Shown here piece by piece: positions 8,795 through 18,769 of a DNA stretch of 64,000 bases (positions are counted from its first letter, which is position 1; each line of letters begins with the position of its first letter). This stretch comes from Rhodothermia bacterium. GTDB taxonomy: Bacteria > Bacteroidota > Rhodothermia > Balneolales > Balneolaceae. Below the pieces are notes generated by a model. That model was not told the DNA's origin. It ran no database searches and worked only from the letters and a program-made list of their open reading frames with translations. Where the stretch lies: the NCBI GenBank assembly GCA_030427885.1, contig JAUICM010000003.1, positions 248,001-312,000 on the forward strand, written 5' to 3'. The position numbers and the translations under genes are program-made.

Positions 8795-10954
8795 AGCCAG
8801 ATAGTACAATTGAAGTACTCTCAGTTCATCATAACCGATCTGCTTATTCAAAAGATCATACACGGGCCGCAACATCAGCGGCCCTTTCTTTTTAAAAGCT
8901 TTAAGTACCTGATCTCTTTGCCGATCTGATAATCCTGAGGCTTCAAGTAATCCATCCAGGCGAAGATCATTATCCTCATCCAGGAATTTCTTTAGATGTG
9001 TAAGGATAGTGACTTCTTTTACACCGTGTTCTTCAGCCAACAGTGAAATAGACTGACCATCATTAAATGCCTCTCCGATCAGATCATGCTTCTCAGTGCT
9101 TTTCGTTTTCTGAACACGCTTTTGTAACGACTTCTGTCGCTCTTCGATCCCATGTTTGGCTGTAAAGGTTTTGATGATGCCCACAAATGCATCGCCAAAT
9201 TTTTCCTTTTTTACTGATCCTACACCGTAAAGTGCTTCCAGATTATCCTTTGATTGCGGAAAATAATAGGCCATTTCGATAAGGGTGGTATCCGGGAAAA
9301 TCGCGTAAGGTGGTACATCATCCTCATCGGCCAGTTCTTTACGCTTCTGGCGGAGCAACTCAAATAACTCCTCATTGTATTCATTCTCGATCTCTGATGA
9401 AGTTCTGGTCACTTCCTCTCCTGAGATAGAAGTACTGGTGCGATCGAGTGTACCAAATACATTTTCGGAGCCATCCAGAACGGCCAGTGCAGGCTTTTCG
9501 ATCTTCAGACTCCCAAACTCTCCTTTACTCACAAAATTCTGACGGATCAACAATCTGGAAAGCTGAATCCATTGGTCTTTGCTCCACTCGTTACCTACCC
9601 CATAGGTTGAAAGTTTATCGTGATCGTTTTCCAGCACCTTCTGATTCTTCGACCCACGAAGAATATCAACTATATGGTTGGCTCCGAATTTCTCTTCACT
9701 TCGTATTACACAGGATAAAAACTTCTGCGCCTGAAGCGTCAGATCTTCAACATCAGCATCCACAGAAATACAGTTGTCGCACATCCCGCATTTTTCGTCT
9801 CCATACTCTTCCCCGAAATAACTCATCAATGGCTTTCTTCTGCACTCTGTTGATTCCAGAAACTTCAGCAGGTCGTCAAGGTGCCCCTCAGCAACCTTTT
9901 TCTCATTCTCACTTTTTTTGTTAATGAAGTATTTGATCTTCTGTGTATCAGAATAGCTGAAGAGTAATATACAATCAGACCTCAGGCTATCTCTTCCTGC
10001 ACGACCTATCTGCTGATAATATGACTCTATATTCTGAGGCATATCATAGTGAACCACATAGCGCACATTCGGTTTGTTGATCCCCATCCCAAATGCAATT
10101 GTTGCCACGATAATACGGACATCATCCCTGATAAAAGCACGCTGATTGATGGCCCTGTCTCTGGCTCCAAGTCCGGCGTGGTAGGGTTTCACAGAATATC
10201 CTTCCTGTTCCAGCAAATAGGCCAGATCATCTACCTGCCGGCGAGAAAAACAATAAATGATTCCGGACTGATTTTTTCGGGTATACAGAAAATCCAGTAG
10301 TTGATTCTCCGGATCTTTCTTATCAACCACTTTCAGGAACAGATTTTCACGATCGAAGCTGGAAATAAAGGCTTCTGAGTCCTCGAGGTTCAGACTGTTC
10401 TTGATGTCTTCCTGAACCCGGGGCGTCGCTGTTGCTGTCAGTGCGATACAAACCGCCTCAGGGAAATCCTTTCTGACCTCTGCCATTTGACGATATTCGG
10501 GTCTGAAATCATGTCCCCATTCCGAAATACAATGTGCTTCATCAATAGTGAAGCAATCGACAGTAAGATCTTTGAGCATCTCACGGGTTCGCTCCATCAT
10601 CAGTGTTTCCGGAGCCAGGTAAAGAAGCTTAACATCTCCATTCACGATCTTCTTTACATTGTACTCATAAGCTTCAGGCTGAAGAGAGCTGTTCAGGTAA
10701 ACCGCTGGAATATCATACTCCCGCAATTGCTCCACCTGATCCTTCATAAGGGAAATAAGTGGTGAAACCACAATGGTCATCCCGTCAAAGATCATAGCTG
10801 GGATCTGGTAACACAGCGATTTACCTCCACCAGTTGGCATGATAACCATTGCATCTTTTTTATCTAACACCTGGGTTATCGCAGCTTCCTGCTGAAGGCG
10901 GAACTCATCATACCCAAAGGTCTCTCTTAAAATTTTCTTTGCTTCCTGGATCAT
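8783..10954 (-). CDS. recQ: ATP-dependent DNA helicase RecQ
   Basis: A 723-residue superfamily 2 helicase for recombination and replication-fork repair. Walker A is MPTGGGKSLCYQ (lysine 45), the DEAH box is at 138-141 followed by the RecQ-specific CISEWGHDFRPEY aromatic loop, and motif VI contains QQIGRAGRDS. The Zn-binding RQC region keeps its four cysteines (STECRR...CGMCDNC). An HRDC domain is seen at about 520-600, and a C-terminal helical extension follows. All three classical RecQ modules are intact. It is convergent with the copper receptor; 221 nt separate it from carB. Confidence 0.96.
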   Translation of the reverse strand: MIQEAKKILRETFGYDEFRLQQEAAITQVLDKKDAMVIMPTGGGKSLCYQIPAMIFDGMTIVVSPLISLMKDQVEQLREYDIPAVYLNSSLQPEAYEYNVKKIVNGDVKLLYLAPETLMMERTREMLKDLTVDCFTIDEAHCISEWGHDFRPEYRQMAEVRKDFPEAVCIALTATATPRVQEDIKNSLNLEDSEAFISSFDRENLFLKVVDKKDPENQLLDFLYTRKNQSGIIYCFSRRQVDDLAYLLEQEGYSVKPYHAGLGARDRAINQRAFIRDDVRIIVATIAFGMGINKPNVRYVVHYDMPQNIESYYQQIGRAGRDSLRSDCILLFSYSDTQKIKYFINKKSENEKKVAEGHLDDLLKFLESTECRRKPLMSYFGEEYGDEKCGMCDNCISVDADVEDLTLQAQKFLSCVIRSEEKFGANHIVDILRGSKNQKVLENDHDKLSTYGVGNEWSKDQWIQLSRLLIRQNFVSKGEFGSLKIEKPALAVLDGSENVFGTLDRTSTSISGEEVTRTSSEIENEYNEELFELLRQKRKELADEDDVPPYAIFPDTTLIEMAYYFPQSKDNLEALYGVGSVKKEKFGDAFVGIIKTFTAKHGIEERQKSLQKRVQKTKSTEKHDLIGEAFNDGQSISLLAEEHGVKEVTILTHLKKFLDEDNDLRLDGLLEASGLSDRQRDQVLKAFKKKGPLMLRPVYDLLNKQIGYDELRVLQLYYLAQNK

Positions 10955-10995
10955 TGATTTATTTGATTAATTATCTCAATAGAATTTTAAAATTT

Positions 10996-11014
10996 TCCCC
11001 TCCATGGGAGGGGA
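10996..11014. repeat. Short G/C palindromic repeat
   Basis: TCCCCTCC and GGGAGGGGA form an 8-bp inverted repeat in the otherwise featureless 221-nt gap between recQ and carB. Related CCCTC/GAGGG palindromes occur at about 15212-15235 and 20880-21018, so this looks like a scattered intergenic repeat family. Confidence 0.5.
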
Positions 11015-11175
11015 AGACCTCATTACTGATTTGCTTGACTTTTCTGATTGCATTGAACATCCTATTTTATTACATATTTCATACATGTAAGACTGACTCT
11101 GTGGCAATTCCTTACAAGAAAAATTTATTGTGATTCAAATCGGAGAAAGCAAAGCAATCAATATAATAAGCGATC

Positions 11176-14004
11176 CTATTTACTGAGATACAGGTTTTTA
11201 AACTCGAATGGTTTCTTGAAATGTTCGTCGTTGAAGTCTTTGGCAAAGTAAATGGCTTCACCTGTTGATTTCATTTCAGGACCCAATTCCTTTTTAACTC
11301 CAGGGAATTTGTCGAATGGGAACACCGGTTCTTTGATGGCCCACTGATCGAGTTTGGATTCCAGATCGAAGTCTTTGAGTTTTGCACCCAGCATTACCTT
11401 GACCCCAATGGCAGCCTCAGGCCGTTGCGTTGCCTTGGCAAGGAATGGAATTGTTCTGGTAGATCGAGGATTCGCCTCCAGTACATACACCTGTTCTTCC
11501 TTAACGGCATATTGCACATTCAGGAAGCCCTCGATATTCATAGCGTCCGCTATCTTTTCCTGATACTCCTCGATGGTTTTGATCACTTTATCGCTTAATG
11601 AGTAAGGTGGAAGAACCGCAGTCGAATCACCGGAGTGAACACCTGCGGGCTCGATATGTTGCATGATCCCTGCGATGTGCAGCTGCTTTCCATCATACAC
11701 TGAATCCACATCAACCTCTATCGCATGCTCCAGGTATTTATCGATCAGGAATGCATTTTCGGGATGCGTTTTTAGGATACGATCCACATAACGGCGTAGT
11801 TCCTCTTCTTTAACCGCGATTCTCATGCCTTGTCCACCTAGCACATAACTTGGGCGGATAAGCACCGGATATCCGATCCTGTCTGCGATCTTCAATGCTC
11901 CATCCACATCAACAGCAGTACCATATTCAGGGAATGGGATCTTTAGTTTCAGAAGAAGGTCTGAGAAACTTCCGCGGTCTTCCGCAAAGTCGATCATCTC
12001 AAATGCCGTTCCAAAGATCTTGATCCCAGCTTCAACAAATCGTTTTCCAAGTTTCAGGGCTGTCTGGCCACCCACCTGGAGGATCACTCCTTCCGGCTTC
12101 TCATGTTCGATGATATCCAGAACACGTTCCCAATATACCGGCTCGAAATAAAGTTTGTCAGCTATATCAAAATCCGTTGAGACCGTTTCAGGGTTACAGT
12201 TGATCATGATCGCTTCATAACCCATTTCCTTCGCTGCAAATACAGCGTGAACACAGGAGTAGTCAAACTCTATACCTTGTCCGATCCTGTTCGGTCCGCT
12301 TCCCAGGATCACAACTTTCTTCTTATCGGTAACCTCGCTTTCATTCTCACCTTCATAGGAAGAGTAGTAGTATGGAGTTTTCGCCGGGAATTCCGCCGCG
12401 CATGTATCTACCAGTTTGAATGCTGGTTTCAGACCCAATGAAATTCTCTTTTCACGAACCTCGAAGTCGGTTACTTTTTCACCGGACTTACTTAGCAACC
12501 AGGCGATCTGGGTATCTGAAAAACCTGCCTGTTTCAGCTCAAAAAAGTCATCTTTAGAAAGCTCATCCAGATTCATTCCTTCCGTTCGGTTTTCCAGTGA
12601 AACCATATACCTGATCTGCTGCAGGAACCAGGGATCAACTTTAGTGATATCGGCGATCTCTTCTACGGATGCTCCTAATTTAAATGCATTTCTGATCTGC
12701 AAAGAGCGGTCCCAGTATGGTTTCATCAGGCGTTCACGCACTTCTTTTCGGTTGATCTCTTCATAACCATCAGCACCAAGCCCGTCTCGGCCAACTTCCA
12801 TCGACTGCCAGGCTTTGTTCAGCGCTTCAGGGAAATTCCGGCCGATACTCATTACCTCACCAACCGCCTTCATTTGTGTTGAAAGCTCTTCATCCACTCC
12901 CGGGAATTTATCAAAGTTGAAACGAGGCACTTTACACACCACGTAATCGATCGATGGCTCAAAACAGGCTGATGTATTTCCGGTGATCTGATTTTTCAGC
13001 TCATCCAGTGTGTACCCGACAGCCAGTTTGGTTGCTACTTTCGCGATCGGATATCCGGTTGCCTTTGATGCCAGAGCTGAAGAGCGACTAACACGCGGGT
13101 TGATCTCGATAGCCACAAAACGATCGCTTCCGGGTTCCACCGCAAACTGAACATTACATCCTCCGGCAAAAGTACCGATCGAGCGCATCATCTTGATGGC
13201 CGCATCACGAAGAACCTGCAGTTGTTTGTCGGTCAGGGTTTGTGTTGGTGCCACAGTCACTGAATCACCTGTATGCACACCCATAGGGTCCATATTTTCG
13301 ATAGAACAGATAATTACCACATTATCGTTGGCATCCCTGAGCAACTCCAGCTCATATTCTTTCCAGCCGAATATGGACTCCTCAATAAGTACTGAGTGCA
13401 CCGGGCTCATTTCTAATCCACGAAGCACTTTCTGATCAAATTCGTCCTCATTCCAAACGATACCTCCACCAGCACCCCCCATGGTAAATGAAGGCCTGAT
13501 CACGATCGGAAGTCCACCAAGTTCTTCCTTGATCTCTTTGGCATCCAGCAAAGACTCCGCCTGTCGGCTCCGACACTGCATGATCCCTATCTCTTCCATT
13601 TTGTCACGGAACAGTTGACGGTCCTCCGTTAATTCAACGGCATCAATGTCTACCCCGATGATCTGGATCCCATTAGCCTTCCAGAATCCTTCTTTTTCAA
13701 GATCACGTGCAAGGTTCAGACCGGTTTGCCCCCCCATCGTTGGAAGTACTGCATCCGGTTTTTCCTTGGCTACAATTTCTTTGATCGAATCTGTAGTCAT
13801 AGGCAGCATGTAGATCGCATCAGCCATGATGGGATCAGTCATTATCGTAGCCGGGTTTGAATTGATCAGGACGATCTCATAGCCCTCTTCCTGAAGTGAA
13901 CGGCAGGCTTGTGATCCTGAATAATCAAATTCGCAGGCCTGACCAATTACTATTGGTCCGGATCCTATGATCAGTATTTTATGTATATCGTCGCGTCTTG
14001 GCAT
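11176..14004 (-). CDS. carB: Carbamoyl-phosphate synthase large subunit, short form without MGS domain
   Basis: A 942-residue synthetase subunit that makes carbamoyl phosphate from ammonia, bicarbonate and two ATP for arginine and pyrimidine synthesis. Both duplicated halves are present: the first opens with [20 protein letters not shown], and the second has [19 protein letters not shown] near residue 560. Each has an ATP-grasp fold ([24 protein letters not shown]). The protein ends about 20 residues after [18 protein letters not shown], where E. coli CarB (1073 aa) continues into the MGS-like allosteric domain that binds UMP and ornithine. That domain is absent. It follows carA by 53 nt. Confidence 0.95.
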   Translation of the reverse strand: MPRRDDIHKILIIGSGPIVIGQACEFDYSGSQACRSLQEEGYEIVLINSNPATIMTDPIMADAIYMLPMTTDSIKEIVAKEKPDAVLPTMGGQTGLNLARDLEKEGFWKANGIQIIGVDIDAVELTEDRQLFRDKMEEIGIMQCRSRQAESLLDAKEIKEELGGLPIVIRPSFTMGGAGGGIVWNEDEFDQKVLRGLEMSPVHSVLIEESIFGWKEYELELLRDANDNVVIICSIENMDPMGVHTGDSVTVAPTQTLTDKQLQVLRDAAIKMMRSIGTFAGGCNVQFAVEPGSDRFVAIEINPRVSRSSALASKATGYPIAKVATKLAVGYTLDELKNQITGNTSACFEPSIDYVVCKVPRFNFDKFPGVDEELSTQMKAVGEVMSIGRNFPEALNKAWQSMEVGRDGLGADGYEEINRKEVRERLMKPYWDRSLQIRNAFKLGASVEEIADITKVDPWFLQQIRYMVSLENRTEGMNLDELSKDDFFELKQAGFSDTQIAWLLSKSGEKVTDFEVREKRISLGLKPAFKLVDTCAAEFPAKTPYYYSSYEGENESEVTDKKKVVILGSGPNRIGQGIEFDYSCVHAVFAAKEMGYEAIMINCNPETVSTDFDIADKLYFEPVYWERVLDIIEHEKPEGVILQVGGQTALKLGKRFVEAGIKIFGTAFEMIDFAEDRGSFSDLLLKLKIPFPEYGTAVDVDGALKIADRIGYPVLIRPSYVLGGQGMRIAVKEEELRRYVDRILKTHPENAFLIDKYLEHAIEVDVDSVYDGKQLHIAGIMQHIEPAGVHSGDSTAVLPPYSLSDKVIKTIEEYQEKIADAMNIEGFLNVQYAVKEEQVYVLEANPRSTRTIPFLAKATQRPEAAIGVKVMLGAKLKDFDLESKLDQWAIKEPVFPFDKFPGVKKELGPEMKSTGEAIYFAKDFNDEHFKKPFEFKNLYLSK

Positions 14005-14057
14005 TTTTGGTACGGTGTTTTTTTGTGTCTTAGTGAGTGTTAAGCTGGAATTCCTTT

Positions 14058-15161
14058 TTATTCTTTCATCATGTCGATGAACTGATCGAAGAGATACGCT
14101 GAGTCATGCGGCCCCGGAGATGCTTCCGGGTGATATTGCACACTGAAACCGGGAAATTTCTTGAAACTCAGGCCTTCCACAGTGTTGTCATTCAGGTTTA
14201 TGTGTGTAACCTCTGCGATGGCTTCGTCAACACTGTCTTCTGTTACTGCAAATCCATGGTTCTGGGTTGAGATCTCAACCAGTCCTGTTTTCAGGTTCTT
14301 TACCGGATGGTTTGCTCCACGGTGCCCAACAAACATTTTCCCAACTTTGATCCCTTCGCTAAGGGCCATGAGCTGATGTCCCAGGCAGATCCCAAATAAA
14401 GGTTTCCCTGTTGATTTCGCGTACTCAACGATCTCAAGTGCATATTCTCCGGTAGGGTTTGGATCTCCAGGTCCGTTTGAGAAGAAAAACCCGTCGGCTT
14501 CCCAGGCTTTAACTTCTTCGAGAGAGGCCTGAGCCGGAAATACTCTCAGAGTACATCCTCGTTTAACCAGGCTGTTTATAATGTTTTGTTTGATTCCATA
14601 ATCAAACGCAGCCACGCGGAATTTGGAATCTCCCTCCGGATGAAATGTCTGAGCTTCTTCTCTGGTGACTTTTGTGGCCAGTTCAAGACCTTCCATATCA
14701 TCCCAGTCTTTTGCCATTTGAACCAGTTTGTCTTCATCCAGTTCGGTGGATGATATCACGGCATTCATCACCCCTTTTTCGCGGATGTGGCGAACCAGAG
14801 CTCTGGTGTCAACTCCCGAGATCCCTGTGATCTCGTTATCCTCCAGATATTCCTGAAGACTTCGGTCGGCCATTGAATTACTAAACTCCCAGGAAAAAGA
14901 ACGACAGATAACACCGGCAACCATTACTTTGCGGTGTTCATCATCACGATCCATAGTTCCGTAATTCCCGATATGGGGATAGGTCATCATCATGAGCTGA
15001 CCGTAATAACTTGGATCAGTAAAAATTTCCTGGTAGCCGGTCATACTGGTATTGAAGCATAATTCGCCTCCGGTAATTCCGTCGTGTCCGATCGCCCAGC
15101 CGTGAGCAACCGTTCCATCACTTAGTGCAAGGATGGCTTTTTTTCTTAGATACAATGACAT
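14058..15161 (-). CDS. carA: Carbamoyl-phosphate synthase small subunit (glutamine amidotransferase)
   Basis: A 367-residue glutaminase subunit that supplies ammonia to CarB. The N-terminal CPSase small-chain domain includes [21 protein letters not shown], and the class I amidotransferase domain has nucleophile Cys259 (FGICLGHQL) with His344 and Glu346 (QYHPEASPG). The oxyanion segment NGPGDP is intact. Start ATG at 15161 gives the usual N-terminus ([11 protein letters not shown]). The gene is the first of carAB, and the 381-nt stretch upstream holds two terminators and an Arg-rich ORF. Confidence 0.97.
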   Translation of the reverse strand: MSLYLRKKAILALSDGTVAHGWAIGHDGITGGELCFNTSMTGYQEIFTDPSYYGQLMMMTYPHIGNYGTMDRDDEHRKVMVAGVICRSFSWEFSNSMADRSLQEYLEDNEITGISGVDTRALVRHIREKGVMNAVISSTELDEDKLVQMAKDWDDMEGLELATKVTREEAQTFHPEGDSKFRVAAFDYGIKQNIINSLVKRGCTLRVFPAQASLEEVKAWEADGFFFSNGPGDPNPTGEYALEIVEYAKSTGKPLFGICLGHQLMALSEGIKVGKMFVGHRGANHPVKNLKTGLVEISTQNHGFAVTEDSVDEAIAEVTHINLNDNTVEGLSFKKFPGFSVQYHPEASPGPHDSAYLFDQFIDMMKE

Positions 15162-15164
15162 GGT

Positions 15165-15389
15165 CTAGATTTTGTTTTGAATGATGTGAAAGAAGTCTGA
15201 TTGACCCCGCCTATTATTCCCTCCCGGTGAGGGGAACTCCTTTATTGGTATTGCTCTTTTAAGCGGACTAAGGAGCGTGTTTGACTTGTGATCGATTAAA
15301 GAGCCAAACGTGAGTTGCCAATCAAAAAAAATCCGACTACGAATATCGCGCCGGATTTTTGAATTTATATGATCTATAAAAAAATACAT
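15165..15389 (-). CDS. Candidate leader ORF of carAB (74 codons, Arg-rich segment)
   Basis: An ORF starting at ATG 15389, with AAAGGA about 10 nt upstream, runs through the carA leader and stops with TAG, three nucleotides before the carA ATG and in the same frame. Residues 10-20 read NSKIRRDIRSR, four Arg codons (CGG, CGC, CGT, CGG) in eight, and these codons lie inside the terminator hairpin at 15327-15360. Its start codon lies in the 3' arm of the other hairpin (15384-15429). This resembles a translation-coupled or attenuating leader peptide responding to arginine. The rest of the ORF looks like no known family, so it may be a chance frame. Confidence 0.35.
   Translation of the reverse strand: MYFFIDHINSKIRRDIRSRIFFDWQLTFGSLIDHKSNTLLSPLKRAIPIKEFPSPGGNNRRGQSDFFHIIQNKI
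15327..15360 (-). terminator. Leader terminator upstream of carA
   Basis: The arms AAAAATCCG and CGGATTTTT are exact inverted repeats around a 16-nt loop, followed on the minus strand by eight T residues. It sits 166 nt upstream of carA on the same strand and overlaps the Arg codons of the leader ORF, so it could be an attenuator as well as the end of the upstream transcript. Confidence 0.7.
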
Positions 15390-15429
15390 CAGCTTTGCGT
15401 CCTTTTTTTGGTTCGCATGGCTGATGTAT
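15377..15429 (-). terminator. Rho-independent terminator after the amidinotransferase gene
   Basis: ATACATCAGC and GCTGATGTAT form a perfect 10-bp stem on the minus strand, with a 26-nt internal loop that can pair further (GCG/CGC), followed by seven T residues. It lies 114 nt downstream of the amidinotransferase stop. A second terminator follows 20-30 nt later. A TAGCTTTG box (minus strand, 15430-15437), matching the Bacteroidota -7 consensus, abuts this hairpin, so transcripts starting there would lack its 5' arm. Confidence 0.75.
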
Positions 15430-15542
15430 CAAAGCTATGGATTGCTATACTTTTTATTTCTTCTGAAGCTTTGTTTAAAGTTCGCCTAAGATACGAAGTG
15501 TGGGAATTGGATTCAATTTGATATCAGGATTTAATTGAATTA

Positions 15543-16439
15543 TTACCACAAAAGCATCTTCATACAGAAAACACTTCCCCCACTTTTAAGGTATTCGGCC
15601 GTGCTGACCTCGTGAATTATAAAACCAACTTCTTCCAAAGCTGAGTTTACTTTATTACATCCTTCCTGTATCAACACATTCTCGCCATCGGGGCAGGTAG
15701 CATTACAAGCAAAAAGTTCTTCGGCTTCATATTTGTCGGCCTCTATAACTACAGGGAACATAGCCCGAATTAGGTTCAAACCCTCCTCTGAGAATGCTTT
15801 GGGGTAGATCAGGGCGGTTTCTTCATTCAATATACATAGGCAGGTATCAAGATGATAGAACTTCTCGTTCACCAACTCCAGTGCAATGACCGGGGTTTTA
15901 AAAGTATCCGATATATGGCTATATACATCCATGGACGAGCGGTATCCATATCCTCCCCAGATCAATCTTTTTTTGTGATGCCATATTGCATCGCCCATGC
16001 CTTCAAAGTCAGTGAATTTCGACTCGTCGAGGTGAACCACATCATAGCTGCTATCTTCATACACTTTCTGAATAAACGGTACTTCCCCTTTCCGCTCAGG
16101 TGCATGCATCACACTCATCACAACCTGTTTCACCCCATCTGAAGTAATATTGGGTAAACTCTGATTCGCACAAAAAACCATATCAGGATAGCCCTCAGCT
16201 CCCTCAACTTCATGTACATAAAGTCCTAATTTGCGATAGGTTTCTTTTATAACAGCCCATTCTCTGAATGCAGCTTCCTTATCCACATCACCAATATTTC
16301 CCTTCATATGTGGATTTATAATGTACTCTACATCGAAGTGTCCGGGTGTAACCACCATAACCTTGCCGGGAACCGGCATAGATTCCAGGTCAACCAAACT
16401 AAAATCCAGCTGTGAAAGGCTTGTTATTACCTTCGCCAT
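15543..16439 (-). CDS. Amidinotransferase/dimethylargininase-fold hydrolase
   Basis: A 298-residue protein of the guanidine-modifying (GME) superfamily. The pattern seen is PDMVFCANQ (acidic substrate-binding segment), MGDAIWHHKKRLIWGGYG with YRSS, the catalytic-His region FYHLDTCLC, and a C-terminal catalytic Cys292 in GGSVFCMK. This order fits dimethylarginine dimethylaminohydrolases and related arginine or ornithine-handling enzymes. The exact substrate is not decidable here. It ends 381 nt upstream of carA, whose pathway feeds arginine, which may or may not be meaningful. The SGNH hydrolase gene lies 12 nt upstream on the same strand. Confidence 0.8.
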   Translation of the reverse strand: MAKVITSLSQLDFSLVDLESMPVPGKVMVVTPGHFDVEYIINPHMKGNIGDVDKEAAFREWAVIKETYRKLGLYVHEVEGAEGYPDMVFCANQSLPNITSDGVKQVVMSVMHAPERKGEVPFIQKVYEDSSYDVVHLDESKFTDFEGMGDAIWHHKKRLIWGGYGYRSSMDVYSHISDTFKTPVIALELVNEKFYHLDTCLCILNEETALIYPKAFSEEGLNLIRAMFPVVIEADKYEAEELFACNATCPDGENVLIQEGCNKVNSALEEVGFIIHEVSTAEYLKSGGSVFCMKMLLW

Positions 16440-16451
16440 ACTTTACCAACT

Positions 16452-17411
16452 CTAATTATTTTCAGATAAGAACAGACGGTCGTTCAGTAAATATTCTTCT
16501 ATTGTTCTGGCAACATAGATATGTCCTTCTGGGTTCCAATGCTGCCCGGCCAGTCTGTAGACATGCTTGTTCTCTAAATTTATGAATTCAACTCCTTCCT
16601 TTTCTAAAAAACTTTCCATCAGCGGATATTTTTTCTGAAAACCAACCACAAGTGTACTCCCTTTAGATTGAACATATTGATTCATTTCCTTCATGATTTC
16701 AAAGGTAGGGTCTTCTTTCTGTTTAACTTTAGAATGATACGTAGCATAATAGGACTTCATAGCCAGGCGAATGAGAAAGGATCTTTTCAGGACACTTTCA
16801 TTAATAAAATACCGAATCCCTTTTGGTACCGGGTTTCCCTTCAACTCAATTGAATTCCCATTAAGCTGATAATATGGTTTGTAATAACCACCATACCTTA
16901 AATTCATTAAATTATATAGCTTATCATTGGAAGTGCAATAAACCAGAAATACAAGATCAGGCTTATACGTATCGAACTCTTCCTTCAGCAGTATTAGTTC
17001 CTGGTCGCTTCCATATCCGCTCACTCCCAGATTATATACGTCCCATTCGATAAGACTACTCCGAAGCAGGTCTGAAAAGCGCTCCTCCTGCTCTACATCA
17101 TATCCCCATACAAAAGAATCCCCCAGAAACATGATCCGGTTAGCTTTCTCAAATAGAGGTTCCGCATCTCTGAATCCTTGAGTGTTATGACTGACCCTAA
17201 TGCTTATGCTTCCCTGATAATCTCCCTTAGAGCTTTTCCTCGGAACCCAGCCTTTGGTTTTGTCATATTGATATAACAATTCCCTTTCATCTGCCGGCAG
17301 CGAAAGCTCTTCCTTCATAAGAACTCTTAGCATCACTTCTGATACTAACAGACATATCACTATTGGTACCACTATCAGTAGTACATTACCCAGACTTTTG
17401 GCTGACAACAC
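16452..17411 (-). CDS. Membrane-anchored SGNH/GDSL hydrolase
   Basis: A 319-residue protein with one N-terminal transmembrane segment (about residues 8-28) followed by an extracytoplasmic SGNH hydrolase fold. Block I is MFLGDSFVWGYDV with the Ser nucleophile, block II GVSGYGSDQE supplies the Gly, block III is TSNDK, and block V is HWNPEGH with the usual Asp replaced by Asn before the catalytic His. Such enzymes deacylate or acylate polysaccharides, peptidoglycan or lipids. The start is GTG at 17411, supported by a strong Shine-Dalgarno sequence 5 nt upstream. It is likely cotranscribed with the amidinotransferase gene 12 nt downstream. Confidence 0.82.
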   Translation of the reverse strand: MLSAKSLGNVLLIVVPIVICLLVSEVMLRVLMKEELSLPADERELLYQYDKTKGWVPRKSSKGDYQGSISIRVSHNTQGFRDAEPLFEKANRIMFLGDSFVWGYDVEQEERFSDLLRSSLIEWDVYNLGVSGYGSDQELILLKEEFDTYKPDLVFLVYCTSNDKLYNLMNLRYGGYYKPYYQLNGNSIELKGNPVPKGIRYFINESVLKRSFLIRLAMKSYYATYHSKVKQKEDPTFEIMKEMNQYVQSKGSTLVVGFQKKYPLMESFLEKEGVEFINLENKHVYRLAGQHWNPEGHIYVARTIEEYLLNDRLFLSENN

Positions 17412-17416
17412 AACAG

Positions 17417-17425
17417 CCTCCTTTT
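17417..17425 (-). promoter_or_regulatory. Strong ribosome-binding site deciding a GTG start
   Basis: On the minus strand AAAAGGAGG lies 5 nt before GTG 17411 and 8 nt before the next in-frame TTG. No ATG is within range, so the SGNH hydrolase gene uses a non-ATG start compensated by an unusually complete Shine-Dalgarno sequence. Confidence 0.7.
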
Positions 17426-17555
17426 AATTCCCCTGGAAACTTCTTCGGGTTCGCCAGGAACTTGTTTTAAATTTGGCGATATGGATTGGAAGAAAGGAGT
17501 TTATTTCTCCCTATATTTCCGCTCCGTATTATTCAAAGAGTAAATCAAAGCCAAA

Positions 17556-18749
17556 ATGTCTCAAAAAAACATTGTTGTAGCCTTTGGGGGTGTTTCACCT
17601 GAACATGAAGTGTCTGTACTCAGTGCAATGCAGGTACTTTCAGCCCTTGAGGATTCTTCTTATTCAACTATTCCTCTGTATATCACAAAATCGGGACGCT
17701 GGCTTACCGGTGAGCTGCTTAAAGACCTTAGTAATTACAAAGATCTCCCAAAACTTGAATCTCAATCTCATGCATGTGCGTTTGTAAAAGATGATATCGG
17801 GCGAACTTTGCTTAAAGAGCAGGACTCAAAAGGCTTGTTTGCTAAACCGAAATCATTCCCCGTGTATTCTGTAATATGTGCATTCCACGGGAGTGAAGGC
17901 GAAAACGGTTCTTTCCAGGGAGTGTGCGAAATGTTTAATATTCCTTATTCAGGAAGTGGGGTTTTAGGCTCATCTGTTGGCATGGACAAAGTGAAAGCGA
18001 AGCAACTTTGTGAGGCCAACAGTATTCCCGTTACTTCGAGTCTCGATTTTTATGAGAAAGACTGGGAAGATCATCAGGAGACCATTTTGAATGAAGCCGA
18101 ACTACTTGGCTTTCCTTTGGTAGTTAAGCCTTCTTCATTGGGTAGCAGCATCGGGGTTAAAAAAGTGGGCGATCGTGACGAATTGATCGAAGCCATTGAA
18201 ACGGCCTTCCGGTATGATGCACACCTTTTGGTTGAAGAAGCCATTCATCCGCTTATGGAGATCAACTGCTCTGTTCTGGGAACGGCTGAAGATTGCCGTG
18301 CCAGTGTATGTGAACGACCCCTTGGCACGACCGAAACTCTTTCCTTTGAAGATAAATACCAAAGCGGGGGTAGTGCGGAAAAAGGGATGGCTTCAGCCGA
18401 CCGTGTTATTCCGGCTGATATCTCATCTGAGTTAACAGAAACAATCCGCACAATGGCCGTTCATACCTTTAAAACCTTTGATGCTGCCGGTGTGGCCCGG
18501 CTCGATTTCCTTGTTAATGAAGAAACTGAAGAAGTCTACTTTAATGAGATCAACACCATCCCGGGTTCATTTTCTTTCTACCTCTGGGATAAATCCGAGA
18601 TCAGTTTTAAAGATCTGATGGAAGAATTGATCGGGATCTCACTCAAACGTCACCAGGCAAAGAACGGACGGATCAGAAGTTATGAAACCAATCTTCTGAG
18701 TGAAAAAGCCGCAAAAGGCATAAAAGGCTTAAAGGGAACTAAAGGATAA
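17556..18749 (+). CDS. ddl: D-alanine--D-alanine ligase
   Basis: A 397-residue ATP-grasp ligase that joins two D-Ala for peptidoglycan precursors. Signatures include VAFGGVSPEHEVSVLSA at the N-terminus, VICAFHGSEGENGSFQG, the ATP-grasp PLVVKPSSLGSSIGVKKV with basic residues, and FNEINTIPGS near the C-terminus (metal-binding E and N). It is longer than the E. coli enzyme (306 aa) because of an insert at about residues 60-100 and a C-terminal tail of low-complexity Lys/Gly. NadK follows 20 nt downstream. Confidence 0.93.
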   Translation: MSQKNIVVAFGGVSPEHEVSVLSAMQVLSALEDSSYSTIPLYITKSGRWLTGELLKDLSNYKDLPKLESQSHACAFVKDDIGRTLLKEQDSKGLFAKPKSFPVYSVICAFHGSEGENGSFQGVCEMFNIPYSGSGVLGSSVGMDKVKAKQLCEANSIPVTSSLDFYEKDWEDHQETILNEAELLGFPLVVKPSSLGSSIGVKKVGDRDELIEAIETAFRYDAHLLVEEAIHPLMEINCSVLGTAEDCRASVCERPLGTTETLSFEDKYQSGGSAEKGMASADRVIPADISSELTETIRTMAVHTFKTFDAAGVARLDFLVNEETEEVYFNEINTIPGSFSFYLWDKSEISFKDLMEELIGISLKRHQAKNGRIRSYETNLLSEKAAKGIKGLKGTKG

Positions 18750-18769
18750 GATCATTACCTTAGGGTATT

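Noticed and set aside
12416-12766. Plus-strand ORF inside carB
   Set aside because: Antisense shadow of carB with no domain content.
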